Part shown: positions 53,484 to 64,000 of the stretch, one piece after another
How positions within the stretch are numbered: the first letter of the stretch is position 1
How the letters are laid out: each line of letters opens with the position of its first letter
Program-made: the position numbers and the translations under genes
The notes under the pieces: model-generated
What the model was told of the DNA's origin: nothing
Seen by the model: only the letters and a program-made list of their open reading frames with translations
Databases searched by the model: none
From: Bombyx mori
Lineage: Eukaryota; Arthropoda; Insecta; Lepidoptera; Bombycidae
Direction of reading: 5' to 3'
Assembly (NCBI RefSeq): GCF_030269925.1
Contig: NC_085131.1
Coordinates: forward strand, 3,486,001 to 3,550,000
DNA: 64,000 nucleotides

Positions 53484-53576
53484 CTAGCTGACCCGGCAGA
53501 CTTCGTAGTGCCTCAATCGATAAATAAAAGACCTAAGCTTTTGTATAAAATAAACTTAAAACAAGCAAAAGGAATC
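53484..53576 (-). mobile_element. Helitron 3' fragment cut by a Gypsy LTR
   Basis: ctagctgacccggcagactt to aacaagcaaaaggaatc matches the other Helitrons, then stops exactly where the LTR begins. Confidence 0.8.
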
Positions 53577-53738
53577 TGAAATAAGAGAAAACCTTTACTG
53601 AATATAAGGTTTTAATAAGCTAAAATTAACAGTAAAATTTGCTTTGATTACATTATATACATTGACAAATAACGAATAAAACAGATTGACAATGACGTCA
53701 ACTTATGGCTGATAATTTCAACTAAGAAGTTTACATCA
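53577..53738 (-). repeat. Putative 162-bp 3' LTR of the Gypsy element
   Basis: On the minus strand it starts TGATGTAAAC right after a purine-rich tract (gtgcgggagaa) that follows the pol stop by a few bases, and it ends CTTATTTCA at the Helitron junction. No 5' LTR is present for comparison, so it is inferred. Confidence 0.55.
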
Positions 53739-54803
53739 TTCTCCCGCACTATTTTAAAATATAATCTTTCAAAAATCCTGGCGTTTTATGGACGCGACCA
53801 GATCTACGAAGTGTTGGCTCCGGCGGTGGTGATGATGGTAATTCTGTCTCTAGCTCTCTGCTATTATCAAGTACCACAGGTCCCGTTTCATTAGATGAAG
53901 GAATCTCCAAGTTTTGGTCTTCTGTTTCCGGAAGTGGTTCTGCGACGTTATGATAATCAATAGTGTGTTCATTATCTATTCGCAGATCTACCCTTTCTGA
54001 ACCCAATGGTGCTAGATGACGATTCGACACTGTTTTTTCTCGGCCATCTGGAAGCCGAATGTATGAAAAGTCAGGATTGCTGTGTATCAATTCAACCTCT
54101 TCTACTAATGGCTGATACTTATTTGTACGATTAAATTTCTTCATCAAGACTTGTCCAGAATTTGTAAGCCACGATGGAACAGAAGTGCCGTTAGTAGATC
54201 TTCGAGGGTGTCTAAACATTCTTTCATGTGGAGTGCAATTTATGGTTGTACAAAGTAATGATCGAATTGAATGTAAGGCTTGTGGTAATACTTGTTCCCA
54301 ATTTTCTACCGAAAGATTCTTCGTCTTCAGGGCCAAAAGAATCGTTCTCCAAAGAGTAGAATTCAATTTTTCTACTTGACCGTTACCCTGAGGGTTATAA
54401 GCTGTAGTTCTACTAGTGGCGATACCTCGAACATGTAAAAATTCCTGTACTTCAGCAGAAAGAAATGCTGTTCCGCGATCTGAATGAACGTAAGAAGGCA
54501 TGCCAAATATCATAAACAAGTTGTTAAGATGTTTAATGACTGTTTTCGAGCTTACATCTGAGCAAGGGCGGATCCAGCTTTGGTGCCAGGAGGGGGTCAC
54601 ATAGTCATGGTCAAGTCAAGAACTTATAATTTAATTTTGATAACAATAGATACAAGTAAAAAGTAGGTATTTTATTAATGTACGTAAGTACTGTACTTAA
54701 AAATATTTATTCTTTATTGTACACTTGAAAAACATAATACCTTGTACATTTACACGTACATATTGTCATCTTCTCTTGAAGACATCCAGAGAAGCACTAT
54801 CAG

Positions 54804-57690
54804 GATTTTTTTTTCCTACCTCAGCTGGTAGCCTGGAGCGGCTATTCCAGCGTAACCGTAACTAGTAGGTGAGCTCACGGGGCTCAAACCTGACGACGAT
54901 GCTAACACGAACCCTAGCAAGAGTCGTGCTTCGCAGAATCTACCACCGGATCGGAATCGCGACCCACTGAGAAGATCCGGCGAGAAACTCAGTGGGCTGT
55001 GTCTGAGAGTTCATTTACTCGTCGAGCCCTTCGTCGCAAGCTCGTCGGGTTCGACGAGGACGGTGACCGGTGCTTGAAGTACCTAGAAGCACCGTTAGTG
55101 GATCGGGAGGATCCGAGATGACGTGTTTTGGGCGACGTCGACTGCTTTCCATTCTGTCCGCAGGATCGGGAATGTAGTTACCGGCGGCCACGATGAGAGG
55201 GTTCTCGTGTCGTGCCGCTTTATCGAAGTGGCGCATCGACGCCGACTGTAGATACTTACTGATGGACTCTAAATCCAGATCGTCATGGAGGTCGACGTTC
55301 CTGACGAACCACGGGGCTCCGACGGCTATCCTGCAAAAACGGGATTGAATAATTTGGAAGGATTTTAAGTGAGTGCGGGCCGCGTGGGCGAACACTACAC
55401 TTGCATAGGTCATGACTGGGCGTGTGCAAGTTTTGTAGAGTGTCACCTTATTTCTAAGGGACATTTTACTTCGCCTGCATATCCTCGGGTAGAAACGGCC
55501 TAGAATGAAGGCGGCACGATCGCGTACCGTCTTAATATGGGGGCGGAATGTCATCCTTCTGTCGAGGGTGACGCCTAAATATTTGACCTTCGGGGCCCAC
55601 GGTACGGGCTGGTCGAACATCGTGATTGGGCGAATGGCGGAGGCGGAGGTGTCGACGCGCCTAGACGGAAGAGGGATGCTCAACGTGGTGTTCGGAGGGC
55701 GACCCCTTTTGAAGAGCACCGCTGTGCTTTTCGTGGGGTTGATGTCGATGTGCCACTTCCGGAACCACTGTCCCATGGTGGTAGCTGCGGTCTGAAGTCG
55801 TCGATGAAGCAACGCCTTCTTCCTACACGAGTAGTAGATGGCGGTGTCATCGGCGAAGAGCGCCAGATGGGTCTCCGGAGACCAGGGTATATCATTGATA
55901 TGCAAACTGAATAGTAACGGGGAGAGGGCGGAGCCTTGCGGGACTGCGGCTGTGATGTGACGGGGGCGGAAACGCATTCCCTCGACTCGATATTGGAACG
56001 AACGGTTCGACAAGTAGTCTCGTATGATGAGCACGAGTCTGTCTGGCACTCTCATGTTATACAGTTTGTATATCAAACCGTTGTGCCAGACTTTGTCGAA
56101 CGCCTTCGCTATATCGAAGAAGAGGGCTCCTGTCGGGATGGGTTTCCGCCTATTCAGCCCTAGTAAGATGTGCTCCGTGAGGCGGTGCACTTGATGGACG
56201 CACGAGTGTCTGGCGCGGAACCCAAACTGCTCGTCGATAAATATTTTGTTGGACGCGACGAAGTCCCAGAGGCGTTTACGAAGGAGCCGTTCGTATAGTT
56301 TGCCTATCGCCGGGAGGAGACTGATGGGGCGGTAACTCGCGGTTTCGTTCTTCGGTTTGCCCGGCTTGTGTATGCCGATAACGTCAGCTTCTTTCCACGC
56401 CGCGGGAAAGATGCAGTTCGTCATAGCAGCATTTAAAATGGTGGCCAACATCGTTATTAGTTGGGCTGGTAACAATTTAAGCGCGCGGTTGCGGATGCCG
56501 TCGGATCCGGGAGCTTTCCATGGTTGCAGGTTATCGATCGCCTCCTTAACCTCGGAAGTGGTAATGGGGGGTAACACGTCCGAGGGCGGCAGGGAAGTTC
56601 TGCGCTCGACCTCCCTGTCGACTAACTCGGTGTGATCGGGGTCCGCGTGTTGAGTGCTGGTGGTGCACTGCTCTTGCAGTGCATCGGCCAGCAACTCTGC
56701 CTTGTCATCGTCATCGTAAGCCGGTGGTTGGCCTGAGGGGCGTACAAGAGGCGGCATAGTGACGATAGTTTCGGACTTGAGGGTCCTAGCTAGTCGCCAG
56801 TATGCTTGGTGAGTGGGCGCGAGTTCTTCTAAGTAACTATCCCAATTTTCATTTCAGGCGTCGCTTAGGCGGGATTTGACCTCCCGCTGTAGGCGACGCA
56901 TCCGAGCCCGGTTTGAATCCGTGGGATATCGATCGTGGGCCCGGATTGCCGCGTTCCTGACTCTTAAGAGATCCCTAAGCTCGGGGGAAAGTCTGATGCG
57001 GTGGAAGCAGTCCTCCACATGGACTTGTTTAGAAGATCTTATGATCGCGGTCGAGACGTGATCAGTGAAGATGTTTATGGATTCGACTGTGTCCTCGGGG
57101 GATGGAGTTGAATCCGGGCCGCAGGGGAGGATTGGTGGAGCGGTGTCAGCTAAGCACGTGCCCAGCTTCTTCCAATCCACCATGGTCCTCGTATCTGGTT
57201 CGCGGTTAAGTGGGCGACCGAGCTGCATGACGACAGGTCGGTGGTCTGAGTCGAGTTCTTACATTGCCTCGATGGAGCGCGCAAGCGCAGAGTTACGTTC
57301 CTCAGCAGTGCCAGATCTATTGTGCTCGGACGACGCGCGGCGTTGTAGGGATAGCACGTGGGGGTCGGGGGGCGGAATATTTCGAATGTGAGGTCGTCTA
57401 TGAACGCGTCGAGACGCCTACCGTTCACATTTGTGCGATGGCAGTTCCACCTAGTGTGGTGGCAATTTAAATCGCCTGCCAGAATGACTGCGTCCCCCAT
57501 ACCGAGCAGCGTCTCGAGGTCACTGCTCAGGAGGGGTTTGTCAGGGGGGAGATAGACGGATGCGATGACGATCGGCTGGTGTCCCGTTAGCGCGATGCGG
57601 CACACTGACGCCTCGATATGTAAGAGCGAGGGAGTATCGAGAGGGACGCAGTACAGGGCCCTCCTATAGTAAATGATCACGCCCGGAATG
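54804..57690 (-). pseudogene. BMC1-type Jockey-clade LINE, 5'-truncated, dead
   Basis: On the minus strand the endonuclease part (57150-57680: LAGDLNCHHTRWNC) is followed by SDHRPVV in another frame, the linker (56854-57228), and reverse transcriptase (55015-56757) with PWKAPGSDGI, FFDIAKAFDKVWH, AVPQGSALSP and LFADDTAIY. A frameshift plus a TAA near 57260 and a TGA at 56854-56856 break it. The 3' UTR ends at a T-run at 54804. It is the source-family reference for the BMC1 fragments in the window. Confidence 0.9.
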
Positions 57691-57836
57691 AAGCAGTTTA
57701 TTTATATTCCATAACCGTGGTGAACGGTTTGTCATAACAGCTAGAGGTATGTCGAGGGGTATGACGCAAAACTCCGCAAAAGTGGTACGACAAGGGTTTC
57801 CAACAAACAAAATAGAAACAGACAAAATACATATAT

Positions 57837-58088
57837 TTAAATAACAAAATCAATTTTTCTTTTACGTCTTCTCCCGAAACGCGTTATTACGTCATTTACG
57901 TCAATGGGTACGTTTTTATGAACGTGGAGAAGTGCCAGTCCGGTTAGGCGATCTTCAACCATTGAAGATCTTAGCCACGATTTAAGTCTGCGCAACGTAG
58001 AGAAAGACCTAGACGTTACGCAGTCGACAAGCGCGTGCGAGTGTGGCACGGTAAAATTCCAATTTTCGATGCGTTCGTTCCCAAACAT
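57837..58088 (-). pseudogene. hAT transposase C-terminus
   Basis: SFSTLRRLKSWLRSSMVEDR then LTGLALLHVHKNV is the dimerisation end typical of ZMYM-associated hAT transposases. It belongs to the 54563-58256 hAT element. Confidence 0.8.
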
Positions 58089-59727
58089 TTGCCATCATAC
58101 AAAGTTATTATATTATATTAAATTAATTAAGGAGCAATATAAGGAGCAACAATATATTGTGTCCTAAAATCATTATGTTCAATATGTGGTCCACCTAGGG
58201 ACTAGCTCAGGGGGGGGTCATGACCCCCATGACCCCCCCCCTGGATCCGCCCTTGCATCTGAGCATGGGAATGCAAACGGGAAACGTGAAAATTTGTCAA
58301 TCACGGTAAGTATGAATTTGTTATTATTATTTGTTGGAACTGGTCCTTTAAAATCTATGCTAAGGCGTTCAAAAGCAGCCGTCGCTTTAACAAGTTTCCT
58401 CTGGTCATCAAAGGTATTTCGGAAGAATCTAGGTTTTATTTCAGAGCAGGTTCGACAAGATTTTGTCATTGTTCTGACTTCTTCAATAGAATAGGGAAGG
58501 TTTTTAGAGCGAACCCAGTGAAACATTCTTGTTACCCCTGGATGACAAAGAGCCTCATGCAGCGAGAAAAGTTTTGCAGTACGTGTTTCTACAGTGGCAC
58601 AAACTCGGGATAGTGCATCAGCAGCATAGTTCTCTTTCCCCGGTCTGTATATAATATCGTATTTGAAAACAGCAAGTTCCAGTCGCCATCTTTGAATCTT
58701 TTCATTCTTTATCTTACTTGAATGTTTCATATTAAACATAAAAGAAACCGAGCGTTGGTCAGTTACCAACTTAAAGTGTCTACCAATAAGGAAATGTCTC
58801 CATTTCTTCAATGATTCCACAATGGCGTACGCTTCTTTTTCAATGGCAGAATGGTTTTGTTCGCTTGAATTTAACGTTCTTGAGAAAAACGCCACTGGTC
58901 TAGAATTTTGCGTAAGTACTGCTGCAATGGAATGATCGGAAGCGTCAGTTTCCACTGTAAAAGGTATATTTTCATCAATTGCATGTATAGAAGACTTTGC
59001 GATATCATTTTTCAAGCTTTCGAAACATTTAATTTGCTCGCTTGTGAGTGGAAAAATCGTCGTATTAGCAAGTGAGTGGATCCGTTCAGAAAATTTTGGA
59101 ATCCACTTAGAATAATGTGCGAACATGCCGAGTGTCCTTCTTAAGGTCGGTAAATCGCTTGGTGGAGGTAAATTAATCAGTGGCTTGAGTCGCTCATTGT
59201 CAGGTTTAATTATGTGGTTTTGAATATTATAGCCTAGAATATTAATTGACTTTTGAGAAAATTTGCATTTTTGTATACTCAGTGTTAAACCGTATTTCTT
59301 TGCGGCATTCATAAAACTTTCTAAGTTATGATCGTGTTCTTCAAGAGTACGGCCAGAAATAGTTATATCATCAAGATACGCATATGTGTTTTGAAGCTTC
59401 TCTTTTCTTATAATCCAATCGATTGTTCGCTGGAAGCTCGAAACACCATTTGTTACTCCAAAAGGAATACGCCTGAACTGATAAAAATTTCCCAGTGCTT
59501 CAAAAGCGGTAAATTTCCTTTCTTCGGGTAGTATAGGTACTTGATGGTACGCGTTTTTCAGGTCTATTAGGCTGAAAAATGTATTCTTTGCCACTTTCGA
59601 AACTAAGTCCTCAATGTTTGGTAAAGGGTACGCGTCGAGTTCTGTGTAACGATTAATTGTCTGAGAGTAATCAATTACAAGGCGTTTTTTATGAGTTTCG
59701 CTTTTTTGTTATTAGTACTTGGGCCCT

Positions 59728-59790
59728 CCACGGTGCTTGAAGTACCTAAAAGCACCGTTAGTGGATCGGGAGGATCCGAGATGACGTGTG
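59728..59790 (-). mobile_element. BMC1-type LINE fragment
   Basis: cacggtgcttgaagtaccta to gaggatccgagatgacgtgt equals part of the BMC1 3' region. It truncates the Gypsy pol frame. Confidence 0.75.
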
Positions 59791-60754
59791 ACTACCTTGC
59801 AATAGGAGATGATTTGTATTTTATAATAAAATTAATAATTCCCAAAATGCATTATGTAGTTCAAAAAATCACGATTAAATGACTCATTGTGGTTCTAAAA
59901 CATAAAAAACTCCGTGAGGCTGCAATTGAACATACTCAGTTTTTTTTAAATTTAAATTTTTAATATCTAGTAATAGGGGCCAACTTAAGGGTGATCATTT
60001 GTTTAATTAATTATTTATAAATAAAGGACGAAAAAATAATTTCTACATTCGTCGAACATTAACGAACAAACGACGAACAAATAATTAAAAATAATAAAAT
60101 CCGAAAATAAAAAAAGGGGGCCAAATTCAGTAAGCCGTTGAGTACAATAGATGAACGAAGTGGACTAGAGGATATGAATAATCCTGATAAGTGTAAGTTT
60201 ATTATCTTAAGAAACAAAGCCACTGGACGTAACTTCTCGGGATCCAAAAAGTCCACTGAAAAAATTTCAGTACCTAAGTGATCTTGCTGAGATTATATTT
60301 CATCCCATATCATCTCATTACATTTTATTTCATGCCAGTTGATTAATGTCTCAAATTAATCATCTTCATTTCATTTCACTCCATAATACTCCATCTTATC
60401 ATTTTTCATAAAAATAACAATATAAATAAGACTTGACCTAAGGGTCTTAGTTACCAGGTCATAAAATCCCTTAAAAAAGTTGCTCCAACATTTTATACCG
60501 TACCGTAAATAATCTGTGATTGTTGTTTTATCCGTGCCTGTAGAGTCGGACGTCGGTGTGTAGTTCCTGTTCAATGTGTGGTTCCTTCGAAAGTAGTTAA
60601 GAGTAGTGAAGAGTGGTGAAAGAAAAGAGTTAACACCACAAGGACAGTTACTGTAACTACAGTCCCTGTAATATGTTTCATGGAAATATTAAATTTTCTT
60701 TTACATCCGCATCGTTAATGATTTAATGTGAGAAAATAGATAATATTGAACAAG
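59791..60754 (+). other. Upstream region and 5' UTR of the next gene
   Basis: No repeat is recognised. The last 200 bp are probably the 5' UTR or proximal promoter of the ORF at 60755. Confidence 0.3.
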
Positions 60755-61037
60755 ATGCGGTTCCTATACTGTTTATTGTTGTATACAATCACAGTAGTGA
60801 TAAGTGTGGACCACGAAGCCGAAGAGGAAAGCAACAGGAGGAGGATAATCGATCAGCTGACGAGGACTAAAACGGTGCTATTAGATGATTACCACTTGGT
60901 AACAAGACATATTGCAACAGAAGTAAATATGTATAGGAATTATCGTACAGTTTCTGTGCTTTTCTATTCTATGAATATTGATTTAACGTACGCTCAATTC
61001 ACATTTCAATCAGAAGAGCTTCATCTAAATAACATAG
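60755..61037 (+). CDS. First coding exon, unknown secreted/membrane protein
   Basis: ATG at 60755 opens MRFLYCLLLYTITVVISVDH, a clear signal peptide, followed by an acidic/basic stretch and a mature part with YRNYRTVSVLFYSMNIDLTY. The exon ends at a donor, gtctgt, after codon phase 1 (61037/61038). The frame stays open beyond it but becomes hydrophobic, intron-like sequence. I do not recognise the family with confidence; the YRTVSVLFYS...AQFTFQ stretch faintly recalls the extracellular part of TMEM8/PGAP6-type proteins. Later exons would lie beyond the repeats to the right, possibly outside the window. Confidence 0.5.
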
Positions 61038-61415
61038 GTCTGTATATTATAATGCTTTTTTTTTTAAATACGATGTTCTCTTATCTATACTCCGCCTATC
61101 ATTAGTTTAAGGTCATTCTATTTTAAAGCTTCTCATTAGGTGTTTTTCGTATTTGTATGTCTATATATACATTATATCTATGTGTATTTTTGTGTTGGTT
61201 TAGTAGTTTTTGTGGTGTAGGAACCTCTAAAAAGAATACAAGCAAATGAAATATAATTTATAGTACTTAAAGCTGTGATAGCATTTACAATACCTAACCC
61301 AGTCATCTAAAAGAATATTAAATTACATTTGATTTTAGCTTAAAGATTTGAAATATGCATGAAAATAAATTGCGTTCATAATAAGCCCTATTGTAAAGAA
61401 AATTGGTATTGTAAA

Positions 61416-62052
61416 CTAGCTGACCCGGCAGACTTCGTAGTGCTTCAACCGATAAATAAAAGACCTGAACTTTTGTATAAAATAAACTTAAAACAAACAA
61501 AAGGAATCCGTCCAATGGAAAAACCACATCAAAGGAAAAACATTTTTTTTTTTGGAACGAAGTTCCTTATCGCGCGTTGTGAAAGGGGGCTAGACGGAAA
61601 AAATTCTTACGAAAAGTTGTCACGACACTTTTTAGATCCGTCATTCTGACCAATCAACGTGTACGCACTTATCGCGTGACATTGCTCGTATCTGATTGGT
61701 CCGTGTAATGAGTACAGTTTCTCGAGATAGCGTTTCAACAATAGTAATTTAGTTCATAGTATTGTTTTCTTCTTCTTCATAATGCCGTAATTTATTAATA
61801 TAACTTAAAAAAAAAATTACAATTCCTTCACTAATTAATCGAAAGGAACTTCGTTCCATCCGGGTGTCCCTTGACACTTCTGAAGTTTTTTTATACAATT
61901 CCGAGCATTTTCATATTTATTCACCTTTTAAGTCATCTCTGGACTTCCACGAATAATTCAAGACCAAAATTAGTCAAATCGGGCCAGCCATTCTCAAGTT
62001 TTAGCGAGACTAACGAACTAACGAACAGCAATTCATTTATATAATATATAGA
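61416..62052 (-). mobile_element. Helitron with a nested TIR element
   Basis: It begins with the inverted 3' end ctagctgacccggcag and ends with the inverted 5' end ataatatataga before T. The Helitron sequence is split between about 61541 and 61886 by a TIR element. Confidence 0.85.
61554..61857. mobile_element. TIR element nested in the Helitron
   Basis: The ends ggaacgaagttcctt and, inverted, ggaacgaagttcctttcg match. Non-coding, about 304 bp. Confidence 0.75.
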
Positions 62053-62269
62053 TGTGACCATATTCTCGATACGATTTCTATGAATACAATCAAAAAGTCT
62101 AGGGGTCATGGCACTAGCAAAGAGGCAAAACAAAATTTGTATTAGTGTTTCTGCAACAACTATATTGAATTTCCGAGACTCAGATTTCTTTTGAATTTAG
62201 CAAGCCAGATAATTGATAAAGCTTATGATAATGTTTAATTTTAGTCAGATTAGAAGATATGCATTGAAA

Positions 62270-62729
62270 TTGATAAATATCTTTGTTATCAATTCCAATA
62301 TTTCAATCCTTGGTTCTGGAGTAATAGATTTTGGCGAGCTAGTGGTGCATTGTCATCTTCAATTGTAGGAGATTGAGAAGATGAGAATCACTCTCATCTT
62401 TCGGGGCTGTTCAGGAGAATTAAGTAATTCTTTGATGTCTGCTATAGATTCTCTCCTTTCCGTCATCTAATATATTGCAAGTGGGGTAGAATGTCCCATT
62501 TGATGGTTAAGGTTTTAACCATGTAGGTGTAGGTTTTAATGGCTTTGACAACATGAGACTGATCGCTGTCATGCTGGAGAATAGCCATATTGTCTCTAGC
62601 CGTATTGTGGCCATTTTCCATGCAATGCTCAGCTTAATCATATTAATTGAGTTCAAGATCTTTCCCCAGTGTTAATTTCGTTTGGTTTCAAATGCTCATG
62701 GTAAATAATACTGACCTGGTACCACCAAA
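62270..62729 (-). pseudogene. mariner transposase remnant
   Basis: Across several frameshifts the minus strand reads VLFTMSI-like, LKPNEI, then DNMAILQHDSDQSHVVKAIK and KWDILPHL. These follow the mariner order YYELLKPNE, LQHDNARPH (a catalytic Asp) and the downstream W-x-x-L-x-H-P motif. Heavily decayed, no intact frame. Confidence 0.6.
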
Positions 62730-62927
62730 TAAATAATAATAATAAAAATATATTTACTAATAATCACGCCACGTTAACTGGTTCCGTGCTAAGTTCGTAA
62801 AGAACTTGTGTTACAGGTACCAGATAACGGAAATAAATGTAAGATTTTTATTATACACATACATATATTTAATATACATCCATAATCCTGGAAAAGACAT
62901 TTTATATTTATTATACAAATATCCTCC

Positions 62928-62999
62928 CTTGGCGGGATTCGAACTCGCGACCCCCTTGTGTAATGACCATGTCACTTACCACTACACCAGACGGCCGTA
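62928..62999 (-). mobile_element. tRNA-derived SINE head (pseudo-tRNA)
   Basis: On the minus strand ctggtgtagtggtaagtgac (box A-like) and gcgagttcgaatcccgc (box B) are spaced as in a tRNA. The acceptor arms do not pair, so a functional tRNA is unlikely. Confidence 0.6.
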
Positions 63000-63349
63000 C
63001 ACAGTACAACCAGTACCTACATTTGTACCGCTGGAGCAGCTGTTCACTGTCGAAAAAATGACGCTCAACATCTCTTGGCTTCAACTCACAAGCTCCTTGC
63101 TTTTGAATCATTTCCAACGCATGCAATCGCCTTGAAATGTCTTGGCTAACTTCTAATGCTGAAGCATCTGACGGTCGTGTGCGTCTAAATCACCGTCTTT
63201 GCAGCTACGGAACGAATCACGATAAGTTGTTTGGCATAGAGCAGCATCGCCTTAAAAAAAATCGGTTGTTGTTCCGACGCTCCTCACATGCGAATCGCTT
63301 CAACAAAACGGTCTCTTTTATACATCAAACTCAATAAAATGTGGCAGAT

Positions 63350-63690
63350 ATTTTTATTGCCCTTGTAGGTAGTCGAGGGTAGCGCAATAAGTAAATGTAC
63401 AGCCAAGTCGTTGCCTACCGCCAAGTACAACCCAAACGTTATTTGAAGAAAGATATGTCGTTACGCTTAGGAAACATCAAGCAGAGAAGTTCATTCGAAA
63501 GCCGGATGCTACGTGGTAGAAAATATCTCTGGAATCGCACTGTGGGTGATCGAATCGATGGACTCTGAGCCGGTGGCGGTGCGATAATAAAAATGAGATG
63601 ATAATACATCATCTCAAACAAAACTTCAGGGCCTTCCCTATAGAACGTGCGGTACATAAAATAGAGAGCCAAAGTCTGTTCTGTAGATCA
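63350..63690 (-). pseudogene. CR1-like LINE 3' end, old copy
   Basis: The minus-strand frame includes SPTVRFQRYFLPRSIRLSNE and FPKRNDISFF; the 3' UTR tail (ttttattgcccttgtaggta) is at the left. Same family as 20549-20880, more diverged. Confidence 0.7.
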
Positions 63691-64000
63691 CCATTCACTA
63701 GTACAATATAAGTTGTGCGATAGTACGCGTACGCTTTTTATTACTACCGTCCGTTGGTCAAATTATAACATTTGATTAAACAGCTTCACTTCATCTTGAG
63801 CCGACACTAATTATTACATTTTGACAAATAGCCACGACATAGATTTCCTTAGTACCAGTAATAGTGATTGTTGTATTGCAAAGGTTTACATTTTGGGGCG
63901 GTAAGTTACTGTGACGCATGTCCTACCTATTACCAATATACGAGTTTTACAACCACGACGCGTTTCCAGAAATATTTATTGTCGTATATCCTATATCAAA
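63691..64000. other. Nothing recognised
   Basis: AT-rich sequence to the window edge. Confidence 0.4.

Larger units (their letters stand above)
54563..58256 (-). mobile_element. hAT element inside the Gypsy integrase
   Basis: The ends caagggcggatccag and, inverted, the same at the right are flanked by a perfect 8-bp duplication catctgag (54555-54562 and 58257-58264). About 2.9 kb of it is a nested LINE. Its own remaining coding part is at 57837-58088. Confidence 0.92.
53577..59727 (-). pseudogene. Ty3/Gypsy retrotransposon pol, 5'-truncated and interrupted
   Basis: The minus-strand pol frame runs from about 59707 to 58265 and resumes from 54554 to 53749. It holds reverse transcriptase (LIDLKNAYHQVP, YLDD at about 59370), RNase H (TDASDHSIAAVL), the integrase HHCC finger (HEALCHPGVTR, CRTCSEI), the integrase core start (SIDFKGP) and, after the insertion, the later core (HSDRGTAF, NPQGNGQVEK). 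Gag and protease are missing; a BMC1 fragment abuts the 5' side at 59728. The hAT insertion at 54563-58256 splits the integrase without deletion apart from the 8-bp duplication. Lineage not assigned. Confidence 0.88.

Noticed and set aside
55505..57555. Plus-strand frames of 60-108 aa
   Set aside because: Antisense shadows of the Jockey-clade LINE.
62928..62999. Possible tRNA gene on the minus strand
   Set aside because: Box A and B are present but the acceptor stem does not pair; fits a SINE head better.

Overview
This is eukaryotic, AT-rich, intron-bearing DNA from a lepidopteran, most likely Bombyx mori or a close relative. The inference rests on more than twenty copies of a SINE that I recognise as silkworm Bm1, several BMC1-type (Jockey-clade) LINE 3' ends, and the 'ctagctgacccggcag' Helitron family common in moths. 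There is no operon structure, CRISPR array or rRNA.

Host genes. (1) 1..2716, plus strand: the 3' part of Sgf11 (ATXN7L3 orthologue), the SAGA deubiquitinase-module zinc-finger protein; four exons, 5' end outside the window. (2) 11189..42122, minus strand: a complete ten-exon adenylosuccinate synthetase gene (AdSS, 451 codons, de novo AMP synthesis) spread over 31 kb, because its introns are packed with transposons. Sgf11 and AdSS are convergent. (3) 45843..50931, plus strand: an eight-exon, fully open, piggyBac-transposase-derived gene (730 aa) with the DDD triad and the C-terminal cysteine-rich domain intact and no piggyBac ends beside it. (4) 60755..61037, plus strand: the first coding exon of an unidentified secreted or membrane protein running off to the right.

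Mobile layer. 3.7-4.7 kb holds a terminal-inverted-repeat element with a 33-bp minisatellite. 5.7-8.2 kb holds a 793-aa R1-clade-like LINE ORF that joins a coiled-coil ORF1 part, nine 30-aa repeats and the ORF2 linker. The AdSS introns hold Bm1 SINEs (two with the tRNA-derived head), Helitrons (one starting 7 nt from a splice donor), foldback and TIR elements, nested LINEs and a THAP-like relic. 42.6-45.7 kb holds a PIF/Harbinger-like element and two hAT elements with perfect 8-bp target duplications, ending 116 bp before the piggyBac-derived start codon. 53.5-59.8 kb is a nest: a Jockey LINE inside a hAT element inside a Ty3/Gypsy retrotransposon inside a Helitron. 61.4-62.7 kb holds a Helitron with a nested TIR element and a mariner relic.

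Gene models were built by hand from splice consensus, reading phase and conserved motifs. Exon junction phases agree throughout for Sgf11, AdSS and the piggyBac-derived gene. Transposon boundaries are reliable where a target duplication is quoted and otherwise good to roughly 10-20 bp.
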